Assembly (NCBI RefSeq): GCF_035917415.1
Contig: NZ_CP109073.1
Location: forward strand, 1,178,001-1,242,000
Direction of reading: 5' to 3'
DNA: 64,000 nucleotides
Origin: Streptomyces sp. NBC_01803
GTDB lineage: Bacteria; Actinomycetota; Actinomycetes; Streptomycetales; Streptomycetaceae
Shown: positions 43,041 to 51,468 of the stretch, piece after piece
How positions within the stretch are numbered: the stretch's first letter is position 1
How the letters are laid out: each line of letters begins with the position of its first letter
Translations under genes and position numbers: made by a program
The notes under the pieces: generated by a model
Seen by the model: only the letters and a program-made list of their open reading frames with translations
The model's database searches: none
Told to the model about the DNA's origin: nothing

Positions 43041-44123
43041 TCACCAGACGCGGCGGCGCGACAGGGCGCGGGTGGGGTGGCGGAGGCGGTGCACCAGGGC
43101 CCGGCGCAGGTCCCGGTCCTCGTCCGTCTCGACGGCCATGTCGAGCTGCACGATGTCCACCCCGGCCGACCCCAGCAGCTCGATGCGCGCGGCCACCCCC
43201 TCCGGCGAGCCGACGAAGGCGCCCGCGACCGAGCGGCGGATGTACGACGCGACCTCGTCGGGCCCGGCGGTTCCCCGTTCCCGGTCCCGGTCGAGCTGCA
43301 CCGCCCCGGCCCACCGGGCGCGGTCGGCCCCCGAGGTGAGCCGCACGGCCTCCCGCGCGAGCCGCCGCGCCCGCTCCTCCGCCCCGGCGTCGGTCGCGGC
43401 CAGCACCACCGTGATGTGGCGCCAGATCCGCAGTGTCCGGCCGTGCGCCGCCGCCGCGGCCCGGATCTCCTTGATCCGGGCGCGCGTCGCCGGCAGCGGC
43501 AGCGCCCGCACCGCGTAGACGTCGGCGTACCGCGCCGCCAGCTCCAGTCCGGCCGGTGAGGACCCACCGAAGGAGAGTAGTTCGGCGCGGGGGCGCGGCC
43601 ACAGGCCCGCCATGGCGTCCCGGACCGTGTAGAACTCCCCGTCGTGGTCGAAGCCCCGCCGCTCGGTCAGGGAGCGGCGGAAGACCTCCAGATACTCCCC
43701 GGCCCGCCGGTACCGATCCTCCTTGCCGAGGGTGTCGCCGTCGCGCAGCACGTCGGCGTCGCTCGACCCGACGATGAGGTGGGCGGCGGCCCGGCCCCCG
43801 GAGAGGCGGTCCAGGGTGGCCAGGGAACGGGCCGCGGCCGTGGGGGCCGTGGTGCCGAGCCGGTGGGCGACGGCGACCCGGAGCCTGCTGGTGGCGGCCA
43901 GCGCCCACGCCGCCACCAGCCAGGGATCGGGCCACGAGCTGGACTGCGTCACCAGGGCGCTGTCCAGGCCGTCCGCCTCGTTCTCCCGGGCGGTGCGCGC
44001 CACGTGCTCCGGGTCGGCGGTGCGCTCGCGCGGGTCGGGGGCGAGGCGCAGCGCCTGGCGTTCCCCGGGCGTATCGCCGGCGACGGGGGCGGCCCGGATG
44101 CCGCCCCGCAGGTCGAGTTCCAT
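43041..44123 (-). CDS. LLM flavin-dependent monooxygenase, SsuD (alkanesulfonate)-like
   Basis: 360 aa. TIM-barrel LLM protein. The middle part matches SsuD closely in pattern: LATLDRLSGGRAAAHLIVGSS, GKEDRYRRAGEYLEVFRR, FYTVRDA, LSFGGSSPAGLELAARYADVY, IKEIRAAAAAHGRTLRIW and DAGAEERARRLA. SsuD enzymes use reduced FMN and O2 to cleave alkanesulfonates to aldehyde and sulfite. Lies 17 nt after the other LLM gene at the end of an ABC-importer operon, so import followed by oxygenolytic C-S cleavage is the likely role. A flavin reductase is not in the operon. Confidence 0.82.
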   Translation of the reverse strand: MELDLRGGIRAAPVAGDTPGERQALRLAPDPRERTADPEHVARTARENEADGLDSALVTQSSSWPDPWLVAAWALAATSRLRVAVAHRLGTTAPTAAARSLATLDRLSGGRAAAHLIVGSSDADVLRDGDTLGKEDRYRRAGEYLEVFRRSLTERRGFDHDGEFYTVRDAMAGLWPRPRAELLSFGGSSPAGLELAARYADVYAVRALPLPATRARIKEIRAAAAAHGRTLRIWRHITVVLAATDAGAEERARRLAREAVRLTSGADRARWAGAVQLDRDRERGTAGPDEVASYIRRSVAGAFVGSPEGVAARIELLGSAGVDIVQLDMAVETDEDRDLRRALVHRLRHPTRALSRRRVW

Positions 44124-44140
44124 GCGCCTCGTCCCTCCGC

Positions 44141-45163
44141 TCAGGACCCGGCGGGGCCGAGCCGGGCCAGAGTTTCCAGCACCTTGGCGCGGCTGACGAA
44201 CACCTCGGGCGGCAGCGACACGTAGAGCTGGATGGTCGTCACGCCGGGGCGGTGGTACCGCAGGATGCGCTCGCGGCACTCCTCGGGCGAGCCGCTGATG
44301 AACAGCCCGTCCACGACCTCGTCGGGCAGCGCCTTCTGGGCGCCCTCCGCGTCCCCCTCGGCCCAGAGCCGGTGGGACTCGCGCAGCAGCTCGCCGTGGC
44401 CGAGCCATTCGTGGAACTTCCGGTAGGGCTCACGGTTGAGAATCCAGGCGAGGAACGGGCGCGTGGCGCGGTGCGCGTAGGCGGCGTTCTCGGTGGGGCA
44501 GACGAAGACCTTGACCACCAGCTCCTTGCCGGGCGGCTGCGGGCCGACCGCGTCGAGGACGGTCGGCACATCCTCGGGGAAGAGGAGGTTGGTGATGGCG
44601 CCGTCCCCCTCGGTGAAGCCCAGGCGCAGCATCCGGGAGCGGAGGGCGCCGAGGATCACCTTGGCCGGCTGGGCCGGCGGGTGCGGCAGCCGGTAGCCGG
44701 TGATGGAGAACGTGTCGAAGTCGCCCGCGATGTACTCGCCGCGCAGCGCCCGCGTGACGAACCGCAGCACGTCCCTGGTGCGCTTGAACGGCTCGTCGAA
44801 CGGGATGCCGTTGATGTCGGTGACATGCGCGGGCACCGAGGCGCCGATGCCCAGCAGCAGGCGGCCCGGGGCGAGTTGGGCCAGGGTGGCGGCCGTCTGG
44901 GCGAGGACCGCGGGGCCGCGCGTGTGCACCGGCACGATGCCGGTGGCGATGCGCAGCGTCGGGGACCAGGCGGCGGTCGCGGCGAGCGGGGTGAACGCGT
45001 CGGTGCCCCCGCCCTCCGCGCTCCAGACGTCGGTGTAACCGAGGTCCGGCAGGCGTTCGATGATGAAGCGGTGCCGGTCGATGGTGAGTCCGGGCAGCGG
45101 CAGGGTGATCCCCCACTTGGGCGGGACGGCCTCGGCGCGGGGAAGCTGGTGCGGCTCGGTCAT
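44141..45163 (-). CDS. LLM-class oxidoreductase (F420 or FMN dependent)
   Basis: 340 aa. Luciferase-like fold: KWGITLPLPGLTIDRHRF, DLGYTDVWSAEGGGTDAFTPLAATAA, RIATGIVPVHTRGPAVLAQTAATLAQLAPGRLLLGIG and GSPEECRERILRYHRPGVTTIQL. The GTDAF and GIVPV pattern is more like F420-dependent LLM enzymes than like SsuD. It is upstream of the SsuD-like gene and downstream of the substrate-binding protein in the same operon. It could perform a second oxidation of the imported compound. Confidence 0.82.
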   Translation of the reverse strand: MTEPHQLPRAEAVPPKWGITLPLPGLTIDRHRFIIERLPDLGYTDVWSAEGGGTDAFTPLAATAAWSPTLRIATGIVPVHTRGPAVLAQTAATLAQLAPGRLLLGIGASVPAHVTDINGIPFDEPFKRTRDVLRFVTRALRGEYIAGDFDTFSITGYRLPHPPAQPAKVILGALRSRMLRLGFTEGDGAITNLLFPEDVPTVLDAVGPQPPGKELVVKVFVCPTENAAYAHRATRPFLAWILNREPYRKFHEWLGHGELLRESHRLWAEGDAEGAQKALPDEVVDGLFISGSPEECRERILRYHRPGVTTIQLYVSLPPEVFVSRAKVLETLARLGPAGS

Positions 45164-45212
45164 GAAGCGACTGACGTCCTCTCGGGCGGAGCGGGAAGGC
45201 GGGGGCGGGCGG

Positions 45213-46823
45213 TCACGAGCTGACCCAGACCGTGGTCAGGTCGATGAACCAGGACTGCGGCTGGACGAGTCCCCGCACCTCGGGGGCGAGCGCCCTGGGA
45301 TTGCGGTCGTTGACGACGAACAGCCAGGGGGCGTCGCGCGTCACGAGGGACAGCGCCTCCCGGTAGTCCGACCGGCGGCGTTCCGGGTCGGTGTCGGCCG
45401 ACGCGGAGGCCAGCAGCTCGTCGACGCGCTCGTTGCTGTAGTGGCCGGTCCAGAAGGGGCTGTCGCCGCCGATGAACAGCGGCAGCAGCGCCTCGGACTG
45501 GAAGAGCGTCGTGGACTGGGCGATGGCGTCGGAGCCGAGCGCCACCTCGCCCTCCGCCTCGGCGCTGATCAGCGTGGACCAGTCGGTGGTGCGGATCTCG
45601 ACGTCGATGCCGACGGCCGCGAGGTCACGCTGAATGGCCTCGGTGATGGGCACCGGAAGCAGGTTGCCCGAGCCGCCGGTGGGGACGGTCACGGACGTCT
45701 CGAAGCCATCCTCGTATCCCGCCTCGGCCAGCAGCCGCCGGGCGCGGTCGGGTTCGTACGTGTAGGTGTCGTTCGCCTCGTCGTAGGCGAAGGTGGCCCG
45801 GGGCGCGGCCTGGTGGGCGGGGTCGGCGGTGCCGTGGAGAAGCTGTTCGGCGATGGCCTCGCGGTCGACGGCGTAGTTGGCGGCCCGCCGGACCCGCGGG
45901 TCGCTCCAGGGGCCCTGGGAGGTGTCGAGGATCCAGTACCAGAGGTGGTCGTAGCTGTTGGTGACGACGCTCGCGCCCTCGGCGGTCAGGCTCTCGATGT
46001 CGTCGGGGTTGGGGTACTCGATCCAGTTGACGTCGCCGGAGCGCAGCGCCGCGGTGCGGGCGGCGGCGTCGGGGATGGCCCGTACGATCAGCCGGTCGAG
46101 CTTGGGCGCCCCGGCCCAGTACCGCTCGTTGGCGACCAGCTCGATCTCCTGGCCCTCGCGCTGCGACGCGAAGGAGAAGGGGCCGGTACCGACGGGCTGC
46201 CGGGCGAAGTCCTCAGTGCCGGTCTCGCGGATCGCGGTCGGGCTGGCGATGAGCACGTGGGCCAGGTCCTCGGGGAAGTGGCCGTTGGGCTCCGCGGTGA
46301 CGAGCTCCACGCGGCCGTCGTCGAGCTTCCGGTAGTCGGCGATGCCGCCCGCGTACTCACCGGCGGCGGCGCCGAGGGCGTCGGTGTAGTAGTCGCTCTC
46401 CTCGTCGAGATAGCGGTCGAGGTTGAAGATGACGGCGTCGGCGTCGAACGGCGTGCCGTCGTGGAAGGTGACGCCGTCGCGCAGGGTGAAGGTCCAGGTG
46501 GTGTCGTCGTCCGCGACCTCCCAGGAGGTGGCGAGCGCGCCCGTGATCTCGGGCGGCGCGTCGCCCTGGGTCAGGTCGTAACGGGTCAGGCCCTCGTAGA
46601 GCTGGAAGCTGACCAGCCGCTTCCCCTCGAAGCCCGCGCCGCCGATGACGGTGTCGGTGTTGGGCAAGGTACCGGTCGCGCCGACGACCAGGGTGCCGCC
46701 GCTGCCGGAGTCGGCGGCGGCCGGGGTGTCGGAGCCACCGGAGCCACAGCCGGTCGCGGTCAGCGCGAGCAACGCGGCGGCCGGGAGGGCGGCGAGTCTG
46801 CGAAGGGGATGGCGGTGTGTCAT
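45213..46823 (-). CDS. ABC transporter substrate-binding lipoprotein, SBP_bac_5 (peptide/nickel type)
   Basis: 536 aa; ATG 46823 overlaps the ATPase gene end. Lipoprotein signal with lipobox LTATGC (Cys26) and a Gly/Ser linker. Family features: WEVADDDTTWTFTLRDGVTFHDGTPFDADAVIFNLDRYLDE (motif of cluster-C binding proteins) and SDPRVRRAANYAVDREAIAEQLLHG. It should capture the substrate outside the membrane and deliver it to the DppB/DppC-like permeases encoded upstream in the operon. The coupling to LLM oxygenases argues against ordinary peptides as ligand. Confidence 0.9.
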   Translation of the reverse strand: MTHRHPLRRLAALPAAALLALTATGCGSGGSDTPAAADSGSGGTLVVGATGTLPNTDTVIGGAGFEGKRLVSFQLYEGLTRYDLTQGDAPPEITGALATSWEVADDDTTWTFTLRDGVTFHDGTPFDADAVIFNLDRYLDEESDYYTDALGAAAGEYAGGIADYRKLDDGRVELVTAEPNGHFPEDLAHVLIASPTAIRETGTEDFARQPVGTGPFSFASQREGQEIELVANERYWAGAPKLDRLIVRAIPDAAARTAALRSGDVNWIEYPNPDDIESLTAEGASVVTNSYDHLWYWILDTSQGPWSDPRVRRAANYAVDREAIAEQLLHGTADPAHQAAPRATFAYDEANDTYTYEPDRARRLLAEAGYEDGFETSVTVPTGGSGNLLPVPITEAIQRDLAAVGIDVEIRTTDWSTLISAEAEGEVALGSDAIAQSTTLFQSEALLPLFIGGDSPFWTGHYSNERVDELLASASADTDPERRRSDYREALSLVTRDAPWLFVVNDRNPRALAPEVRGLVQPQSWFIDLTTVWVSS

Positions 46824-48037
46824 CGTGCTGGCTTCCTTGTCAGGGGGGATCTCGCGGCGATGCCGGCCGGCGGAACGGTGCCGGTCGGGGGGACAGTGCC
46901 CGTCGGAGGAACGGTGCTGGTCGGAGGGGCAACGCCGGCCGGGGGAACGGTGCCGGTCGGAGGAACGGCGAGGCTCGGGGGGACAGTGCCGGCCAGCGGA
47001 ACGGCGGAGCTCGGCGGAACGGCGCCGGTCGGAGGGGCAATGCCGGTCGGCGGAACGGCGGGGCTCGGCGGAACAGCGAGGCTCGGCGGAACAGCGAGGC
47101 TCGAGGGGACAGTGCCGGTCGGCGGAACGGTGCCGGTCGGCGGAACAGCGAGGCTCGGCGGAACCGTGCCGGTCGGCGGAACCGTGCCGGCCGGGGGAAC
47201 GGTGCCGGTCGGAGGAACGGCGGGGCTCGGGGGGATGTCGGTGGGGCGGGACGGCGGTGGCTCGGGAGGGATGTCGGCGGCGGCCAGCAGGGCGCGGGTA
47301 TAGGAGTGCTGGGGGGCGGCCCAGAGGCGCCCGGTCGGGCCCTCCTCCACGACCCGGCCGCCGCGCAGCACGACGACCCGGTCGGCGATCCGCCGCACCA
47401 CGGACAGATCGTGGGAGATGAACAGGTAGGCCAGGCCGGTGCGTTCACGCAGGTCCCGCAGCAGGTCGAGGACGTGGTACTGGGTGGACCGGTCCAGGGC
47501 GGACGTGGGCTCGTCGCAGACCACCAGGTCGGGGCCGGTGGCCAGGGCGCGGGCGATGGCCACCCGCTGGAGCTGTCCGCCGGACAGCTCGCGGGGGCGG
47601 CGCTGGGCCAGCGCCGGGTCGAGGCCGACCTGACGGAACAGCTCCGCGACGGCCCCGGCCCGCTCCCGGCGCGGGATGTCCGCCGCGCCGAGCGCGAAGG
47701 CGACGGCCTGGCCGGCCCGCAGCGCCGGGTTGAGGGAGCCGCCCGGGTGCTGCGGGACGAACTGGAGCCGCCCGCGCGCCGCCCGCCCGCCCCGGCCGGT
47801 GAGCCGGTACGGGTCCCGGCCGTCGAAGCGGACCGTGCCGGAGTCGGGGGCGAGCAGGCCGAGCGCCAGCCGGGCGAGCGTCGACTTGCCGGACCCGGAC
47901 TCGCCGACCAGCCCGACCGTCTCGCCCGGCGCGACGGTCAGGCTGACGCCGTCCAGCGCGGGCGGTGCCGCGCGGGCGTAGCGCTTGATGACGCGCTCCA
48001 CACAGAGCAGGGGAACGGCGGTCGCCGGGGCGGTCAC
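46820..48037 (-). CDS. ABC importer ATPase (DppF/OppF-like) with repetitive C-terminal tail
   Basis: 405 aa. Residues 1-260 are an ABC ATPase: Walker A GESGSGKST, Q-loop PQHPGGSLNP, signature LSGGQLQRVAIARAL, Walker B LVVCDEPTSALD and H-loop ISHD. From ~265 to ~395 the protein continues as a hexapeptide-type repeat of V-P-P-T-G-T and V-P-P-S-L-A units instead of the normal short C-terminal region. The extra DNA is in frame and the TGA overlaps the start of the binding-protein gene, so translation through the repeat is needed for coupling. The ATPase core is intact. Confidence 0.88.
   Translation of the reverse strand: MTAPATAVPLLCVERVIKRYARAAPPALDGVSLTVAPGETVGLVGESGSGKSTLARLALGLLAPDSGTVRFDGRDPYRLTGRGGRAARGRLQFVPQHPGGSLNPALRAGQAVAFALGAADIPRRERAGAVAELFRQVGLDPALAQRRPRELSGGQLQRVAIARALATGPDLVVCDEPTSALDRSTQYHVLDLLRDLRERTGLAYLFISHDLSVVRRIADRVVVLRGGRVVEEGPTGRLWAAPQHSYTRALLAAADIPPEPPPSRPTDIPPSPAVPPTGTVPPAGTVPPTGTVPPSLAVPPTGTVPPTGTVPSSLAVPPSLAVPPSPAVPPTGIAPPTGAVPPSSAVPLAGTVPPSLAVPPTGTVPPAGVAPPTSTVPPTGTVPPTGTVPPAGIAARSPLTRKPAR
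46855..47245 (-). repeat. About 21 tandem 18-bp repeats inside the ATPase gene
   Basis: Plus-strand unit GTGCCGGTCGGCGGAACG and variants (GCGAGGCTCGGCGGAACA; GCAATGCCGGTCGGC…). All units keep an 18-bp period, so the frame never breaks. Two main unit types encode VPPTGT and VPPSLA. Confidence 0.9.
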
Positions 48038-48318
48038 TGGTCCACCGTCCTTTCCGCGGGCGCGGGAGCGGGCGTCTGTCGGATGCCCGTGGCACGGCGC
48101 CGGTGAGCGCGCGGGTGACGGCCCGGCGCGGTCGCTCCGTTCCGGAGCTGCCGACCGGCGGCGCGGGGACGTACCGCGGAGCGCCGGTCAGTGACCGCCG
48201 GGGGACCGGCTCCGTCACCGGCCCGCCGCCGACCGGCACGAGGAGAGCCGTGGCACCGGCGGAGAGCGCGTACCGCGCCGGGGCCGACGGGGGTTCGGCC
48301 GAGCACGCTGTCAGTCAT
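48034..48318 (-). CDS. Small ORF translationally coupled on both sides in the ABC operon
   Basis: 94 codons. The ATG (48318) lies in an ATGA with the stop of the upstream ATPase gene, and its TGA lies in an ATGA with the start of the next ATPase gene. Such double coupling is hard to explain by chance. The protein itself is Arg/Ala/Pro-rich, has one Cys and no recognisable domain, so it may simply bridge a region left by insertion or decay. Function unknown. Confidence 0.45.
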   Translation of the reverse strand: MTDSVLGRTPVGPGAVRALRRCHGSPRAGRRRAGDGAGPPAVTDRRSAVRPRAAGRQLRNGATAPGRHPRAHRRRATGIRQTPAPAPAERTVDQ

Positions 48319-49124
48319 CGGTGGGCCTCCTCGCGGGTGGCGACCAGTTCGGCGGTGAAGGCGTGGTCCGGCCGGAAGAGGACCCGTTCGGCGGGTCCGC
48401 TCTCGACGACGCGGCCGTCGCGCATCACCGCGATCCGGCCGCCCACCCGGCGGGCCGCCTCCAGGTCGTGGGTGACCAGCAGCAGGGCCGTGCCGCGCTC
48501 GGCGCGCAGCCGTCCGAACAGGTCGAGGACCTGCGCCCGCACCAGCACGTCGAGCGCCGTCGTGGGTTCGTCCGCGACCAGCAGCTCGGGGCCGCAGGCG
48601 AGGGCGATCGCGAGCGCCGCCCGCTGCCGCTGGCCGCCGGACAGTTCGTGCGGATGGCTGCGCGCGATCCGCTCCGGGTCGGTGACACCGGCCGTGGCCA
48701 GCAGCTCCGGCACGAGGGCGCGGGCGGCCCGCCGGCCGGTGGCGATCCGGTGGCGCCGCAGCACCTCGGTGAGCTGCGGGCCGATCCGGCGCAGCGGGTC
48801 GAGCGCGCCGGTGGGGTCCTGCGGCACGTAGCCGACGCGCCGGCCGCGGACACGGGACAGGGTGCGCTCGTCCGCCGCGCGCAGGTCCGTCCCGGCCAGC
48901 CGGACGCTTCCGGCGACGCGGGCGCCCCGGCCGGGCAGCCCGAGGACCGTGCGCGCCACGGTGGTCTTGCCGCTGCCGGACTCGCCCAGCAGGGTCAGCG
49001 CCTCCCCGGCGCCGACGGTGAACGACACGCCGTCCACGGCCCGCACGGTCCGGTGACGGCCGACGTGGTCGACGGTCAGATTCTCGACGGCCAGCACGGG
49101 GTGGCCAGGCTCCGGCCGGCTCAT
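48315..49124 (-). CDS. ABC importer ATPase (DppD/OppD-like)
   Basis: 269 aa from ATG 49124, which overlaps the permease stop by 4 nt; open sequence further upstream overlaps the permease and is excluded. ABC motifs: Walker A GESGSGKTT, Q-loop VPQDPTGALDP, signature LSGGQRQRAALAIAL, Walker B LLVADEPTTALD and VTHD. One of two ATPases of the importer, pairing with the DppF-like protein. Confidence 0.9.
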   Translation of the reverse strand: MSRPEPGHPVLAVENLTVDHVGRHRTVRAVDGVSFTVGAGEALTLLGESGSGKTTVARTVLGLPGRGARVAGSVRLAGTDLRAADERTLSRVRGRRVGYVPQDPTGALDPLRRIGPQLTEVLRRHRIATGRRAARALVPELLATAGVTDPERIARSHPHELSGGQRQRAALAIALACGPELLVADEPTTALDVLVRAQVLDLFGRLRAERGTALLLVTHDLEAARRVGGRIAVMRDGRVVESGPAERVLFRPDHAFTAELVATREEAHR

Positions 49125-50020
49125 CGGGGGTCCTCCCGGAGGCCGACCCGGCGGCGCAGCGCCTCGCCGAGGACGTTGAAGAGCACGGACACGACGAGGA
49201 TCGTCAGGGCGGGCAACACGGCGACCCAGGGGTGCGTCAGCAGGGCCGGTCTCAACTCGTCGAGCATGGCGCCCCATTCGGCGGTGGGTGGGGCGACGCC
49301 GAGGCCGAGGAAGGACAGGCCGGCGGCGTAGACGATGGCGAGCCCGATGAGCGAGGACGCGTACGCCAGCACGACGGGGGCGATGACCGGAAGCACCTGG
49401 CGGACGGCGATCGCCGCGCGTCCGGCGCCGCTCACGCGGGCGGCCTCCAGGTATTCGGCGGATCGGATCCGCTGGACCTCGGTGAACGCGACGCGGGTCA
49501 CGACCGGCGTCAGCACCACGGACAGGGAGAACACGGTGGCGCCCACGCCCGCCTCCAGCACGGTGGCGACGGCGATGGCCAGCAGCAGGCCGGGGAACGC
49601 GTAGAGCACGTCGAGGGAGCGCAGCAGGCCCTGCTCGGTAAGGCGCCCGCCGAGACCGGCCGCGATACCGAGCGCGCTGCCGAGCACCGTGGCCACCGCC
49701 ACCGGCACCAGGCCGCCGATGAGAGACGGCCGGGCGGCCCAGATCAGCCGGCTGAGCACGTCCCGGCCTTGGCCGTCGGTGCCCAGCGGGTGACCGGGGC
49801 TGCCGGGGTCGAGCAGCCGGTCCCCCAGCGACCCGGCGGCGGGGTCGTAGGGGGCGAGCAGCGGGGCGGCCAGGGCCGCCAGGAGCAGCAGCGTGGCGAG
49901 CGCGGCCGGGATCAGCAGTCCGGCGTCCAGGCGTCGGCCGTTCGCCGTCTCCGTCTCCGTCATGGGGGTCAGCGCCACGGGGAGCGGCGCCACGGGGGTC
50001 GGGTTGGCGGGTGCGGTCAT
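49121..50020 (-). CDS. ABC importer permease (DppC-like)
   Basis: 299 aa from ATG 50020, 2 nt after the partner permease stop. N-terminal ~30 residues Pro/Thr-rich, then a first transmembrane helix (LLIPAALATLLLLAALAAPLLA), the DppC landmark DPGSPGHPLGTDGQGRDVLSRLIWAARPSL, and the EAA loop SAEYLEAARVSGAGRAAIAVRQVLP that contacts the ATPase. Five to six helices in all. Confidence 0.9.
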   Translation of the reverse strand: MTAPANPTPVAPLPVALTPMTETETANGRRLDAGLLIPAALATLLLLAALAAPLLAPYDPAAGSLGDRLLDPGSPGHPLGTDGQGRDVLSRLIWAARPSLIGGLVPVAVATVLGSALGIAAGLGGRLTEQGLLRSLDVLYAFPGLLLAIAVATVLEAGVGATVFSLSVVLTPVVTRVAFTEVQRIRSAEYLEAARVSGAGRAAIAVRQVLPVIAPVVLAYASSLIGLAIVYAAGLSFLGLGVAPPTAEWGAMLDELRPALLTHPWVAVLPALTILVVSVLFNVLGEALRRRVGLREDPR

Positions 50021-50022
50021 CG

Positions 50023-50967
50023 TCAGCTCCGCACTCTCGGGTCGATCCACGCGTGCGCGGCGTCGACGAGGATGTTGATCCCGACGAAGGCGACCGCGAC
50101 CACCAGGACCCCGCCCTGGATCAGGGGGAGGTCGCGGGCCGCCAGGGCCTCGTAGAGCAGGCGGCCCACGCCGGGCCAGGCGAACAGGGTCTCCACGAAG
50201 ACGACGCCCTCCAGGAGATAGGCCAGTTGGAGTCCGGCGATGGTGAGCAGGGCCGGGGCGGCGTTGTGCGCGCAGTGCAGCAGCACGGCGGGCCGGCTCA
50301 GGCCGCGGGCCCGGAGGCTGTCGGGGAGGTCACCGGCGAGAACCGAGCCGAGCGCGGCGCGGAACACGCGGGCGGTCAGACCGAGCGGCACCAGCGCGGC
50401 GGCGACGGCCGGGAGGACGAGGTGGCGCAGCAGGTCGGCGCCGCCCCCGCCGCCGAAGACGTCGTGGGTGCCGCCCGCGGGCAGCCAGCGCAGTTCCACC
50501 GCGAAGACGGCGATGAGCAGCAGCGCCACGGAATACTGCGGCGCGGAGACGGCCAGGGTGCTGAGCGCGCCCGACAGCCGTCCCGGCAGGCCGCGCGGTC
50601 GCAGCGCGCCGAGCGCGCCCAGCGCGACGCCGCCGATGAGCACGAGGACGAACGAGGCCCCCGCCAGGATCAGCGTCTGGCCGAGCGCGGGGAACAGGAA
50701 GTCGGTGACAGGGCGCTGGCCGGAGATGGAGACGCCGAGGTCGCCGCTGAGGGCGTGCCCGAGCCACGCGAGGTACTGGAAAGGCAGCGGCCGGTCCAGC
50801 CCGAGGCGTTCGGTGAGCTCGTGCCGCGCCTCCGCCGGCGCCCCGGGCCCGAGGAAGGTGCTGACCGGGTCGCCGGGGACGAGCGCGACGGTGGCGAACA
50901 CGACGACGGTGACGCCCAGCAGGGTGGGCACCGACAGCAGCAGCCGGCGTGCCAGGAACAGCCTCAT
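50023..50967 (-). CDS. ABC importer permease (DppB-like)
   Basis: 314 aa. Starts MRLFLARRLLLSVPTLLGVTVVVF, the normal DppB opening; ERLGLDRPLPFQYLAWLGHALSGDLGVSI follows, and the EAA loop region is SLRARGLSRPAVLLHCAHNAAPALLT. Six predicted helices. First structural gene of the operon, overlapped at its start by a 22-codon leader ORF. Operon order: leader ORF, DppB, DppC, DppD, small ORF, DppF, binding protein, two LLM oxygenases. Confidence 0.9.
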   Translation of the reverse strand: MRLFLARRLLLSVPTLLGVTVVVFATVALVPGDPVSTFLGPGAPAEARHELTERLGLDRPLPFQYLAWLGHALSGDLGVSISGQRPVTDFLFPALGQTLILAGASFVLVLIGGVALGALGALRPRGLPGRLSGALSTLAVSAPQYSVALLLIAVFAVELRWLPAGGTHDVFGGGGGADLLRHLVLPAVAAALVPLGLTARVFRAALGSVLAGDLPDSLRARGLSRPAVLLHCAHNAAPALLTIAGLQLAYLLEGVVFVETLFAWPGVGRLLYEALAARDLPLIQGGVLVVAVAFVGINILVDAAHAWIDPRVRS

Positions 50968-51032
50968 CCCGCCGCCTGCCGGGGCGGTGCGCCGGGCGAA
51001 CCGGCGGCGGGGCGGTGAGCGGGGGCGGACAT
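50964..51032 (-). CDS. 22-codon leader ORF coupled to the permease gene
   Basis: ATG 51032 follows a good ribosome site (GGAAGGAA, 7 nt spacing). It encodes MSAPAHRPAAGSPGAPPRQ and three more residues, and its TGA overlaps the permease ATG. The permease has no good ribosome site of its own, so translation of the leader probably feeds it. No run of a regulatory amino acid is present, apart from Pro and Ala. Confidence 0.45.
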   Translation of the reverse strand: MSAPAHRPAAGSPGAPPRQAAG

Positions 51033-51210
51033 GGCTGGCTTCCTTCCGATGGCGGGTGCGGAAGGAAGGGTGCGGGCCGGGGAGCGGGGATAGCCAGTCA
51101 GGGATTCATGCTGTTACCCCTGCTCATAGGACCGGGCGGACCCGGTACGCCGCTGCCCCCTCACACGGCGCTCACATATCCTTGACCACGGAAACTGGCC
51201 CCAAGTAGTA

Positions 51211-51224
51211 TTGACATATGACAA
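51211..51224. promoter_or_regulatory. Operator-like imperfect palindrome in a divergent promoter region
   Basis: TTGACATATGACAA, symmetric around CATATG except for one position on each side, in a short AT-rich patch between the ABC operon (minus) and the LuxR regulator (plus). TTGACA could also serve as a -35 on plus. It is a candidate binding site for the neighbouring regulator. Confidence 0.4.
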
Positions 51225-51359
51225 ATTGGCGGACCGACTTCACCTTGGTCGGTATCGGCGGCTCGTGGCACCGCAGGTGCTTCGACGAGCTGTGTCGCCC
51301 GCGCGCCGGGCGCTGAACTTCCGGTCGTCACCGACAGCGCCCTTCCTCTTCGCCGTAAC

Positions 51360-51379
51360 GCCGTGCCCAAGGGCACGGC
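51360..51379 (+). promoter_or_regulatory. Leader hairpin upstream of the short ORF and regulator
   Basis: GCCGTGCC-CAAG-GGCACGGC forms a compact hairpin 13 nt before the ribosome site of the 19-codon ORF. It could influence translation of the leader peptide. Confidence 0.35.
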
Positions 51380-51408
51380 CTCGCCATATCCGAGAGGAAA
51401 CGCACGCG

Positions 51409-51468
51409 ATGCCGCACTTCAGCGACAACGCCTTCCGCGCCCGCGGGGGTTCACGGTGGCCGCACTGA
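51409..51468 (+). CDS. 19-residue ORF overlapping the regulator start
   Basis: MPHFSDNAFRARGGSRWPH, with AGAGGAAA 9 nt upstream of its ATG, is better placed for initiation than the regulator. It ends 13 nt inside the regulator gene in another frame. It may be an upstream ORF controlling the regulator, or the original N-terminus of that gene separated by a frameshift (both continue after RARGG/PRG). Confidence 0.4.
   Translation: MPHFSDNAFRARGGSRWPH

Noticed and set aside
46855..47245. CRISPR-like array
   Set aside because: Units are contiguous 18-bp direct repeats without spacers, in frame inside a gene. No cas genes in the window.
51033..51210. Cysteine-attenuator or riboswitch leader in front of the ABC/LLM operon
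   Set aside because: Short leader ORFs contain no Cys run, and no conserved riboswitch core could be recognised.
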